Both the position numbers and the translations under genes were made by a program. From Chrysoporthe austroafricana (Eukaryota; Ascomycota; Sordariomycetes; Diaporthales; Cryphonectriaceae): a DNA stretch of 64,000 bases. The DNA is taken from the NCBI GenBank assembly GCA_001051155.2, contig JYIP02000006.1:2356001-2420000 (forward strand), in the 5' to 3' direction. This document shows positions 44,191 to 53,962 of this stretch, one piece after another. Position 1 is the stretch's first letter. Each line of letters begins with the position of its first letter. Under the pieces are notes generated by a model that did no database searches, had not been told where the DNA came from, and worked only from the letters and a program-made list of their open reading frames with translations.

Positions 44191-47031
44191 TTATGCATGC
44201 ATCTGCTGCCTCGCTCCCTCTCTGATTCCCATCTCAAGCATCTCAGCCAGCAGGTCCCACTTTGCAGCCGCAGCGTCCGTCGATGCACGGGCGACACCGC
44301 GCAGGCCACCCGTGATGAAGCGCAGGTGCCTGTCAAAATCCGCTCTGATACCCGCAAGAATCTCCGCGTACGTCTTGTGCTGCTGCTGCTGCTGCTGCAC
44401 CGAAGCAGCCCCAGCCCCGCTCTGGCTACCGGTAAGGTCGTCGTCTTCTCCGAACAATATCGTCTCGTCCTCCTCCCGTTCCTTTTCCCTCGGGCTGACG
44501 TACAAGCCCCTCAGTGCGCTTGGCGGCGGGGGCGGCTCCCTTCCGTCCCTGGCGCCGGGGCGCCTGGGCGTGCCGTACGGCTCAGCCTGGTGCACATGCC
44601 GGGTCTCCTCGTCCGCGGCCCTCTCGTCTTCCGTGCGGCGCCCGTCCTCCAGCCTGATGGCCAGGTCGAGCACGTCCAGCACGCACTCCCGGATCGGCGC
44701 CAGCTTTGCGCCCAGGCAAGCCTCGGCCACGATGCGCTTCGTGAAGAGGGCGTGGATCTCGATCATGGCGTCGACGTCCTCTGCGCCCTGGAGGCTGGCG
44801 CGCATCTTGCTGGTCCCGGGGGCCAGGACGAGCGTGGTGAGGTAGGAGTGCAGGGTTGTGATGAACCAGAGGAGGCGGGAGCGGAGGGCGAAGTAGGCCT
44901 GTTGGTGGTCATCTGCTTGGAAGTCGGTGTGTGACCTGAGGAGGGCGGATGAGGTGGTGATCATGGTGGCTGCGCGCCGGAGCTGGAGGAGGAGGGTGAA
45001 GAGGGACTGGTAGTGGACGATGGTCTCCTTTGTAACGACGAGTCGCACAGGCCAAGCGAGTTTGTAGGAGAGCCGTATGCCGGGCAGACTGTTCCGGACG
45101 CTGCACCGGGCTTGGTCGGGCCGGTCGCGGAAGATGTGCTCTGGCTCGACCGAGGCCGAGAGGCGGTAGCTCTCGAGGCTCGGACACGGCGACCATGCCT
45201 CCTGCGCGAGCTCGGTAAGGGTGAATCGGTCTGTCCACGTGGTGCTCAGAGCATCAAGGCTTGCGAACACGGAAGAAGTGAACGTATCAACCAGTGAGCC
45301 ATCGGACATGAAGTAGATGTGCTGCAAAGCATCAAGGCCGTCCCACAGACCGCACGACTCGAAAAGGATGCTCGAAAGGTTCGAGGAAGTTGAGAGGTGC
45401 TTGCTCTGCACCCAGCGGTCAAACGCGCCATCGAAGAGCTCCGAGAAGGGGGCGAAGGCGAGGTCTGGAGGCCCACAGACCGATGCGAAGTCTAGGGGCG
45501 GGTCTGGCAGGCGCAGGTCGTCGTCGCTGGCGAGAAGCTGGAAGCGACCGAGGTGCTTGAGCACGACTATGCTCTTGCCCGTGTTGAAGATCTTCCTCAC
45601 AGCGGACTGCAGGAATCTAGGCGCGTGTAGTTGACCTTCCTGAGATTTGCGAAGGTTGAACTTCTCGCTCCATATTTGACTCAGTGGTACCAACGCCGAG
45701 GTTTCAGCGACGAAGAATGTCTTGTCTCCTGGTGTCAGCTCACCTCCTTCCATCCACTGCCGTATGGGTCGGATGTAGACTCTAAAGCAGTCGAAGAATA
45801 TCTCCCCCAGATAACTGTAGGTGCGTTCATCACCGCTCAGCTGGGCTATGCAGGTCGCATCGTACAGCAGCTCCAAGGACCGGAAGGAGTGACTATAGCG
45901 CTCTTCCTGAAGCCGGCGAACGACGTTCGACAGACCGGCCAAAGGGATGAGATGTGGCTTGAGCTCTTCCTGCAGAGCTATCAGGCTCACAGCTGTATCC
46001 TCCTTGATCTCGACATAGCGCCCTTGGACTAGCGCAATCTGCTTGTCGAAGGCTCTGAGGCAATGGCTTACAGAGTCTTGGAAGGCCTGCACCAACGGCA
46101 CATCCTGTATGGTCTCGCAGAACTTGCGAAGAGGGAGTAGCGTTCGCCCGTACTCAGCGAAGGAGTTTATGAGGGCTCGGTACGTGTCCCACGACACATT
46201 TGAAAGCTGGTACTTGGGCACTGGCGTGCAATCTGGCCCGAATAGGCTGGCCGGCAAGCCGCTCAAAAGGAACAAGACTTCCCGCAGGATCTGATACTCG
46301 GAGATGGGGATCTTCAGTGGTCGGCCGGATGCATCCCTAGGTTGTGCGCCCTGGCGCCATTCCTGGGACTTCTCGATCTCCTCGAGCGCTGAAATTTCTG
46401 GCATGGATAGAAGCAAGCCATCTGCCGTCCTCTGCCCTGGGACTACGACGCTTGAAATGGACGTATCATCTGAGCCTGCGGCGGGCGACTGAGAATCCGG
46501 GACCGCTTCATCCCCTGAGCTGTCTGCGAAGTCGACATCCTTCCAAAGGCCGCGATCCTGCGCCCAGCCGTCCTCTCTGGCGATATCCTCCCACCTGAGA
46601 CCTGGCCCTAGATCCTGGCCTGGCTGGCGTAGACGCGCGAGCGCGTCGAGACTGGCCTTCTGGGCCGGTTGATCTGATAGCTCCAGCAGAAGATGCAATA
46701 CCTCGGGTGTCCATCTCGTCGACATCTCAGATAGAGCGCCGAGCCGCTGCCTCAACGCCTCGGACAGACCATCTCGGCCAACAACGGAGAACCTCTCCAC
46801 GAGGCCCCGGAGTTGCTCCTCAACGGCAAACTGATTCGTCTGGAGGTATGCGCGGTTTCTTATCCCACGCAAGGCATTCTCACGATAGGAATTGAACAGC
46901 TGCGGCTGAGACTGTAGAGATATTAGCAGATATCCGTCGTAAGCTATATGTGCACTCACTGTAGACGAGGTGGATGTGATAAGCGTGACGAGCTCGTCGG
47001 TCAAGGCCCCTAACTCGGCAAGGAAAGCCAT
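44191..47031 (-). CDS. Gamma-tubulin complex component, GCP5-like
   Basis: Exons (minus) 47031-46960 and 46911-44191 give 930 residues. The 48-bp intron (GTGAGT, CTAAT, ACAG) is stop-free and a multiple of three, so an unspliced reading would give 946. After splicing the N terminus reads ITSTSSTSQPQLFNSYREN, then the conserved-looking TNQFAVEEQLRGLVERFSV. An acidic linker lies near 150-215. The Spc97/98-type core follows, with PISEYQILREVLFLLSGLP, YLGEIFFDCFRVYIRPIRQW, GDKTFFVAETSALVPLSQIW, FNTGKSIVVLKHLGRF and a C-terminal GRIP2-like part (PVRLVVTKETIVHYQSLFTL, AYFALRSRLLWFITTLHSYL). Late inserts include a PPPPP run and a Gln6 run just before HKTYAEILAGIRADFDRHL. It should act in microtubule nucleation at spindle pole bodies as a non-core GCP. 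Assignment to GCP5 rather than GCP4/6 is by overall resemblance. Confidence 0.85.
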   Translation of the reverse strand: MAFLAELGALTDELVTLITSTSSTVSAHIAYDGYLLISLQSQPQLFNSYRENALRGIRNRAYLQTNQFAVEEQLRGLVERFSVVGRDGLSEALRQRLGALSEMSTRWTPEVLHLLLELSDQPAQKASLDALARLRQPGQDLGPGLRWEDIAREDGWAQDRGLWKDVDFADSSGDEAVPDSQSPAAGSDDTSISSVVVPGQRTADGLLLSMPEISALEEIEKSQEWRQGAQPRDASGRPLKIPISEYQILREVLFLLSGLPASLFGPDCTPVPKYQLSNVSWDTYRALINSFAEYGRTLLPLRKFCETIQDVPLVQAFQDSVSHCLRAFDKQIALVQGRYVEIKEDTAVSLIALQEELKPHLIPLAGLSNVVRRLQEERYSHSFRSLELLYDATCIAQLSGDERTYSYLGEIFFDCFRVYIRPIRQWMEGGELTPGDKTFFVAETSALVPLSQIWSEKFNLRKSQEGQLHAPRFLQSAVRKIFNTGKSIVVLKHLGRFQLLASDDDLRLPDPPLDFASVCGPPDLAFAPFSELFDGAFDRWVQSKHLSTSSNLSSILFESCGLWDGLDALQHIYFMSDGSLVDTFTSSVFASLDALSTTWTDRFTLTELAQEAWSPCPSLESYRLSASVEPEHIFRDRPDQARCSVRNSLPGIRLSYKLAWPVRLVVTKETIVHYQSLFTLLLQLRRAATMITTSSALLRSHTDFQADDHQQAYFALRSRLLWFITTLHSYLTTLVLAPGTSKMRASLQGAEDVDAMIEIHALFTKRIVAEACLGAKLAPIRECVLDVLDLAIRLEDGRRTEDERAADEETRHVHQAEPYGTPRRPGARDGREPPPPPSALRGLYVSPREKEREEDETILFGEDDDLTGSQSGAGAASVQQQQQQHKTYAEILAGIRADFDRHLRFITGGLRGVARASTDAAAAKWDLLAEMLEMGIREGARQQMHA

Positions 47032-47558
47032 CTCTCAGGTGGTCTGACGACGGCAGCCCGTTTCATCGCGACTGTCATGAGGAGATTGGATGATATACGC
47101 TCATGGATGGCGTCAGAAATCAGATTGAGTGGACGCGTCGAGGTCGCCTGCACGCGACTTGTCGAGTCTCGAGAGCCGGCTCGTGAAGGCTCGCTGATGT
47201 TAACACCGAGGACCTCTCGTTCGGTGGGGGCCTGCATGCAGTCCGATGTACTCAGTGTTAAGGCTGGCCGTTGTACGGGATGAACCGTGTCTTATCGATT
47301 GGTGGCTTTGGTCTAGCCCCTATTCATCCAGACCAGCTGCTGTCATCTACGGCGCGCTTGGCTTGGAAGTTTTAACTGCACCCCTTTACGCTGAACTTTA
47401 AGTCGCCTTCTTCAACACCTCCACACAAACCACCACCCGCCGACGACCCTGTCGCCCGAGTGCCCTGACCACCCTCATATCGCTTCGACGAGGCCATGCT
47501 ACGATAAAGAGGCCCACACTGCGATTCGCGACCTTCGTTTGACCCAAGTCCCGCCGCC
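47032..47558. other. Divergent promoter region of GCP5-like and GT15 genes
   Basis: Half a kilobase between two divergent starts. The ATG of the GT15 gene lies in a CCGCCGCCATGG context. No other feature seen. Confidence 0.4.
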
Positions 47559-48926
47559 ATGGCTATCGCTCGGCCGGTCAGAGTCCTCGGACTCGCCGCC
47601 GTCTTTATGTGGTGCTTCTTCCTCTACCAGATCTTCAGGCCCGGGTCTGGTATCAAGGCGCCACTCGGCATACCCAATAACGAGCGGGATCCATTATTAG
47701 ACCGTGAGCTGCCCTCTTGCCCGCGATGCTGCTAGCGATCAGCCCCACCTGACTCTCGTCTCCCAAATAGCAACTGGCGAACCCGAAGGCATACTGCACC
47801 GCGCAGGCCCCGGCTATGCGCCCGGCGCGAAGGACTCGGAGCGCATCAACGCGACCCTGCTGGCGCTCGTGCGGAACGAAGAGCTGCAGGGCATGCTCCA
47901 GGCGATGCGCGATCTGGAGAGGACGTGGAACAACAAGTTCAACTACCCGTGGACGTTCTTCAACGATGTCCCGTTCACAGAGGAGTTCAAGAAGAGGACC
48001 TCGGAGGTGACAAAGGCAGAGACGAGATATGGTAGGAGGAGCCTGTCACCCTGCCGGGCAACGTGCCACTGACAATATCATGGTAGAGGTCATACCGAAA
48101 GAGCACTGGGATATGCCGTCGTGGATCAACATGGACCTCTTCCAAGAGTCCGTCAAGATCCTGCAGGAGCACGAGATCCAGTACGCCGATAAGGTCTCCT
48201 ACCACCAGATGTGCCGCTGGAACAGCGGTCTCTTCTACAAGCACCCCGCCCTCGCCAACACGCAGTACTACTGGCGCGTCGAGCCCAAGGTGCACTTCTT
48301 CTGCGATATCGACTACGATGTCTTCCGCTTCATGCAGGACCACAACAAGACCTACGGCTTCACCATCAACCTGTACGACGCTCCCGAATCCATCCCTACC
48401 CTATGGCCCGAGACGACCAAGTTCCTCGCGGCTCACCCCGACTACTTGCACGACAACAATGCCATGAACTGGCTGGTGGACAAGGCCCGGAGGCCGGACC
48501 ACAACGACAAGGCCAATGGCTACTCGACGTGTCACTTCTGGAGCAATTTCGAGATCGGCGATATGAACTTCTGGAGGAGTCAGCCGTACGAAGACTACTT
48601 CAACCACCTGGACAGAGCTGGGGGTTTCTTCTACGAGCGGTGGGGAGATGCGCCCGTGCATAGTATTGCTCTCGGTTTGTTTGAAGACAGGAACCGAATT
48701 CACTGGTATGTGGATATGTCGTCACCTGAACGGCTACCTGGACTATGGCTGACCAACAAAATGCTGCAGGTTCCGCGACATCGGATATCAGCACATTCCC
48801 TTTTTCAACTGTCCCAACTCACCAAAGTGCAAGGGCTGCGTCACAGGCCGTTTCACCGATGGAGAAGCATGGCTGAACAAGGAGGACTGTCGGCCCAACT
48901 GGTTCAAGTTCGCGCACATGGGCTGA
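47559..48926 (+). CDS. GT15 alpha-1,2-mannosyltransferase (KRE2/MNT1 family)
   Basis: Exons 47559-47703, 47771-48031, 48087-48705 and 48770-48926 give 393 residues. All three introns (67, 55 and 64 bp) have good donors, a CTGAC-type branch and YAG. The protein is type II: a short basic N terminus, one membrane anchor (about 7-26, LGLAAVFMWCFFLYQIF), a short stem and the GT15 domain. Family motifs are WTFFNDVPFTEEFK, VIPKEHWDMPSWI, QMCRWNSGLFYKHPAL, YYWRVEPKVHFFCDIDYD, STCHFWSNFEIGDMNF and GYQHIPFFNCPNSPKCKGC. E291 in FWSNFEIG lies where the Kre2 active-site glutamate is. The enzyme transfers mannose from GDP-mannose to O- and N-linked glycans in the Golgi. The length is slightly shorter than yeast Kre2 and fits the family. 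Confidence 0.94.
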
Positions 48927-49795
48927 GCTCGTCGGAAGCTGTAAGAAATTTTCATCGCCGATCGCCGAAAACAAGGCCTGTATTTTTTCATGGGAGCGAG
49001 TGGACGGCACGGACGCTTTCTTTTAATTGTGACGATACACACATATATACCATGCCGCGTCGGAGACCTCGTGGATAGTTGCGACGATGACTGCATTTTG
49101 GGGACAGGGTGGAACACTGGTGTTTGGCGCCTGGCGGGCATTTCGCATCACATTTACGTGCCAATTATTCAGCACGGCTTTTTATCATAGACTGAGTGAG
49201 GGGTGCTGGGCAAGGACGACGAATTCGAGAATGGTTAGTCTCGTATCAGGGGTTATAAGTTGAATTTTGTGCTGGTCCAGGTGATACTCACCCTCTTGCT
49301 CAACCAGGCTGTGATTCTTGCTCTGCTTGTTGAATGCCATCTCGGATGAGACCAAGGTCTATTGGGATATCTAGACTCGTTCTTGGGCCTAATCTCGACT
49401 ATGCTCTACGGCGGTCACCGTTGAGACGTATCTTTACGCCATGGTGTTGTCGAGAAAGTTCTTGTCCCAGGACCTAGACCGAGACTCATTGCGTTTTCGC
49501 CCAATAAACAACACATGTCAATAAGAAGTCCCAGATGCTGTCACTAGACTCCACGGCTTGACTTAAATGCTGCCCGATCTCGCCGGGAGCATCTGCTAGA
49601 CCGGCAGACCTTGACCTGTATGGGCTCGTCAGAAATGAATTCCGCAGTTGTGGACTGTGATAGCTCTTGGGACTGTTGCTTTTCTAATATCATATCCTTT
49701 TATACCCATGTCTTTATATAGTTGTGCGACTACCTGGAGACATAGAGTTGGGTGGTTTGGGTTATGCTTTGTACTGTTTGCGTCAAGGCGTTGTC
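48927..49795. other. Convergent intergenic region, no gene supported
   Basis: Between the GT15 stop and the WDR83-like stop on the other strand. It is AT-richer than its flanks and contains no convincing frame. Confidence 0.4.
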
Positions 49796-51001
49796 TCATG
49801 CAGGGCCGAAGACCGTCACTGCCCCGGAGGTGCCGCCAGCACAGAATTGGTCGCCAAAGCCTGCCTCTCTCCAGGCGAGACAGCTCACGACATACCGGCG
49901 TTCCTTCTCCTTCCCATCTCTCCCGACAACCCGCTTCAACTTCTCCATCCCCGCCGGGCCCCAAGGAACATTGACTTTCGAAACCAACTTTCCCGTCATG
50001 AGATCCCAAACCCACAGCCTTCCTCCCTCTGCCGACGGTCCGGATCCCTCACCCGTCATCTCATCCCCAGCAACGACAAACCTCTCCCTCCCGCCCAGCA
50101 GGCTCTGCACCCTCAAGTCCTCGTTCTTCCAGGCCCTGCTCTCGTCATCCCCGCCATACGTCCTCAGACACGCCCCGCCCTCACGGTCCATCAGCCGCAC
50201 CCGGCTGTCCAGGCTCCCCACCAGCACCGCCCGCCCGTCCTGCGTGAGGCACAGGCTCGCGACGCTGGCGCCGACGACGTCGGTCGTCACGCGGCCCATG
50301 CGCACGTCGTATGCCCGCACGCGCCCGTCGACGGACCCGCTGATGATCTCCGCGCCGCGCACGACCACGGCGGAGATGGCGTCCTTGGCCTCGTCCAACA
50401 CCATAACCGGCCGCGCGCCGCCGCCGCTCTTGGTGTCCCAGACCCGCACGGTGGTGTCGAAGCCGCCCGAGACCACCAGCGAGTCATCCGCGCCGCCCAT
50501 CGCCACGCAGTTCACGCGCCCCACGTGGCCCTCCGCGGCGTGCGAGAAGCGGCGCAGGGTCTGCGCCGTCGACACGTCCCACAGGAAGACGGTGCGGTCG
50601 CCGCCGGCGGAGGCGAAGCGGGCGTTGTCGGCCGCGACTGACAGGGACAGGACCTCGTGGGAGTGGGCCTGGTATGTCTGGATCAGGCGGCCCTCGGGCA
50701 GGGCGGTGGTAGATTGCTGCTGCTGCTGCTTTCTGAGTGAGTTTGGGGTGTGGGCGGTGGTGCTGCTGGTGCTTGGGGTGGGGTTGTAGAGGCGAATGGA
50801 ACGGTCTGCGCTGCCGGTCAGGATGTACGTTCCGGGTGAGGCAGAATATGTGAGGGCGTGGATTGGTCCTGGGGGCTGTCAGTCGCGATGAACCCGAAGA
50901 TGATGTTGATACCATGAGAGTCATGATGTGTCAAGCATTCATGTGTCGCACTCACCATTTGCGCCCGTCAAGTAGGCTATGGGTTTGTATGGAAAAGCCA
51001 T
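49796..51001 (-). CDS. WDR83/MORG1-like WD40 protein
   Basis: Exons (minus) 51001-50956 and 50868-49796 give 372 residues; the 87-bp intron is GTGAGT...CCCAG. The start MAFPYKPIAYLTGANG runs across the join into PIHALTYSASPGTYILTGSADRSIRLYNP, the first WD repeat. A Gln5 run sits in a loop near residue 63. Further repeats include SAGGDRTVFLWD, SGGFDTTVRVWD, SGSVDGRVRAYD, VGSLDSRVRLMD, a longer loop with EGGRLWVWDLMTGKL, and a last FCAGGTSGAVTVFG. The size, the seven-blade layout and the order of repeats match WDR83/MORG1. That protein is a spliceosome component and a MAPK scaffold in animals; the spliceosome role is the conserved one. The frame is open upstream to 51175, so longer N-terminal forms are possible. 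An out-of-frame ATG at 51027 overlaps the main start. Confidence 0.88.
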
Positions 51002-52394
51002 TTCAAAGGACTGGCCGAAGTCGCCATGACCTTGTGAGCTTGAGTTGCTGAGAGGATCGTTCTCAGGCCGCCATCCCATCTGTTGCTGCTCCTCAAAAAC
51101 GAAGCTGTTCATTCCTCTACGTGAGCAAGTGAGGTCGCTTTTGGATGTACCCAAGTACCTGCTTATGTAATGCATCGTCCCCGTTGTGAGCGGTCACCAC
51201 CACAAAGGGATTGGGAAGACTCCCGTCGGGAGAGCGTGAAACACAGTCACGACATCGATCTCACGGAGTACACGGAGCCTCATCATTCAACGACACCTGT
51301 GTGCATTACACCAACTTTGTTATCATGTTTACTGGGTTCTGTGGGTCCCAACAAAGTCCAAATCTTCCTCGTACGGCATCTGTTGCCATCCTTCTTCCTG
51401 TGCATGATGCCCTTCCCAAACCCCCTCCTATTTTTACAGGATGTGAATTGGCGACTGCACCCGAAGGTCAGGTTGCCCTTACATAGGTGCTCTGCCGACA
51501 TGACGACATCATAAAAAGCGAAGAAACAGTGCCCAAACCATCCACGACATTGCTGTGTTGCCTTTCCTCCTCGAGTTCTCCCCCCTGTGGCTGAGAGAAT
51601 CCAAACAAACGCCGGCTGCATGCGATGATAAAAGCATACGCTGAGAAAAGTATAGGTGATGCAATCGAGGTATGTATGTACCACACGAGAAGCACTAATT
51701 TCTCGATGTGGCTTCGGTGTTCTTGTCGAGAGCTCAACTCCCCGGGGAAATGAGGTTCCTCGGCGAGGATCATCCAGCGGTCACCGAATATCCTGCGCAG
51801 CCCTGCCACATGGCGCCTCAGACCGGAGATTTGTCGCCGCTGAGGGCCCCTCCAGGGATCGCGCACCACCTGCGGCGCTGATGTCGGTCTAGAACCTGTC
51901 AAACATCATGTGGAGTCGCAGAAGTATTGATTCGCTGCGGGCAGTCTACCCCTGGCGTCGATAGTTCGGAGGGTTTTATCAAACTGGAGCAGACACGAGG
52001 ATACCCTAAGTCCCGTGATCGCCATCGGGCGGGATCATCCCCTTTAGGGGAGCCTCAGCCCTGGGGGACTAGTCAAACGTGGCACCGCAGACCGCTACTC
52101 GATGACACCGGAGCCATCGATCTCGCATACACGCCTTGGCTTGCGGTGGCATGGTGCAGGGCAGGGAGGAAGCCCGCCTTTTCGGCCTGAAACAATCAGC
52201 ATCAACCAGCGCCGGAAGCCCTGTTCCGCCTGAGACAAGTACCGGCGCGTGGCGGTTGCCAAAGATGTCTTGCCGGCGCCACAGCTGAAGTCTATCCGTC
52301 ATGTGACAGGGGCCTTCCAGGCGGCATCGCAGTGCGTCGCCGACATGCGAGGCTGCTGCGCACGGGCACGGAGTCTCCCATTGGTGGAGGCGTG
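51002..52394. other. Intergenic region, no gene supported
   Basis: Between WDR83 (start side) and the 3' end of the second Zn2Cys6 gene. Open frames are short and random-looking on both strands. Confidence 0.4.
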
Positions 52395-53962
52395 TCATTG
52401 GCGGAATGCGTCGTCGTGGAGTCGAGGGAGAAGCAGTTGTCCAGTAGGACCCTGCTGTTGGTGCCATGATGATGGCGGACCCGGGTCTCTCCTATCGTCA
52501 GGTCTTGCGGGCGGGTAACCTGGTTCGTACTTCAGGCGTTTTGGCGGTGCGGCAAGCATCAGCGGAGGCTCGGTCGTCCGAGGCGAGATTGATGGTGAGT
52601 GTCTCGACCTCTGGTAATCGAACGGTGCCCGTTGACGCCGGGGCGAGTCTTCGCGCTCATCAAGTGGTGTTGACGGCGACGTGTTGTGATGGCCACCGCC
52701 TCGGGGACTGCCTCTATGTTAACACCCGCGCTCTCCTCTCTCTCGACTAAAGCTCCCGCCGGGCATGAGCATCCCGGTGAGACATCGGAGACTCACGCAT
52801 TCTTGAACTTGCAGACCCGCCCAAACTTCTCACACTGCACACACCGCGGGTAGTCCGGATCGCACTTGATCTTCTTCTCCCTGCACGTCACGCATGCGAT
52901 CGCCAGCCTCTTGCGCGGCTTGCCCGCCTTGGTCACGCCCCAGTGTGCATTGACCGCCTCCCCATCGATGACCGTCTTGCAGTGGCTGCCATCGTCATAG
53001 AAGTAGCACATGCCCTCGCCGGGAAGCTCCGCCGCCCTCACGAAACGCGGCAGGAAGTGCGTCCCCGTCCAGATCTTCGGGCCTAGCCCGTCCTTAGTCG
53101 GGGTCGTCTCCCCGGCCCCTGCGGCCGATGGCTGGTGGGCGTATGGGACGGGATGCTGCGGCGGGTAGGCGTGCTGAGAGGTCCGCGGGTCACCGCGGTA
53201 GCTGCTGCTACTGCTGGGGTAACCTTCGTGGGCGTGTTTTTGGCCGGCCAGTGGTTGTGTCTGGTACCGGCCTGTGTGATGTCGCTCACCGAGGGAGCAT
53301 TCGCTCCCTCGGCCCACGTCCTGATGGAAGGACCACCTGTGGCTGGGGTCTGCTCGGCCCGGTTCCCTCATGCCAGGGGATAGTGGGCCCGGGAAAGCTG
53401 TCCTGTGGTGTGGCGTGAGTGATGGGACTGCCCTGTCGAACAGTTTCGGTTCATACACGGTTCTCGCTCGCGTCTGCGCTGACGAAGACGATGCCGTAGG
53501 GGGAAAGTACGATGAGGAAGAGCCAGTTCTCTCGAGATAGCCACCGGCGCTCCGGGGCGGCTCTAAGGGCGAAGCGGTAGAATATGACGTTCGCTCTGAA
53601 TGTGGCGAGGGAAGAGATCGCATCCCCGGAGGGAAGAGGCTGCTCAGCGAGGGGAGCTGTTGCAGTGGAGCACCGCCTGTGCTACTCGGCTGCTGGCTTG
53701 CCGGCTCTTCCCGCGGCTGCGCATCATCTCTAGTTTTCCTGCTCATGTCGTCACTGTTGCCAGAGAGATGAGGCTGGTCATAGCTGGACATGGGCGGCGA
53801 GAGAGGGCCGTTCGACCTCGATCTCCAGGTCGAATGACCCTCGGATTGAATCGATGAATATGTTGAGGAACTGGGGCTCACCAATTCCGGTGGCGTATCT
53901 GGAAGGTTGTGGGTGGGAGGGGCGCAGTACTGCTGGTGCTGGTAATTCGACAACATCCCCAT
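52395..53962 (-). CDS. Regulator with C-terminal-half Zn2Cys6 cluster
   Basis: Exons (minus) 53962-52797 and 52713-52395 give 494 residues. The open frame alone would stop at 52793 straight after the cluster, but AAGAATGC|GTGAGT is a strong donor. An 83-bp intron with a TAG acceptor leads to an in-frame exon reading GSPRGGGHHNTSPSTPLDE, SISPRTTEPPLMLAAPPKRL and LHDDAFRQ. The first 290 residues are Ser/Pro/Gln/Tyr-rich and likely disordered. A conserved-looking segment (KIWTGTHFLPRFVRAAELPG, CYFYDDGSHCKTVIDGEAVN, HWGVTKAGKPRKR) precedes the cluster, with cysteines at 357, 360, 367, 374, 377 and 384. Zn2Cys6 proteins normally carry the cluster near the N terminus; here it is followed by only about 110 residues. 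No separate large fungal regulatory domain is present. It should be a nuclear DNA-binding regulator; targets unknown. The ATG at 53962 is the first after an upstream in-frame TAG. Confidence 0.87.

Noticed and set aside
49752..50789. 345-codon plus-strand frame
   Set aside because: Antisense shadow of the WDR83-like gene.
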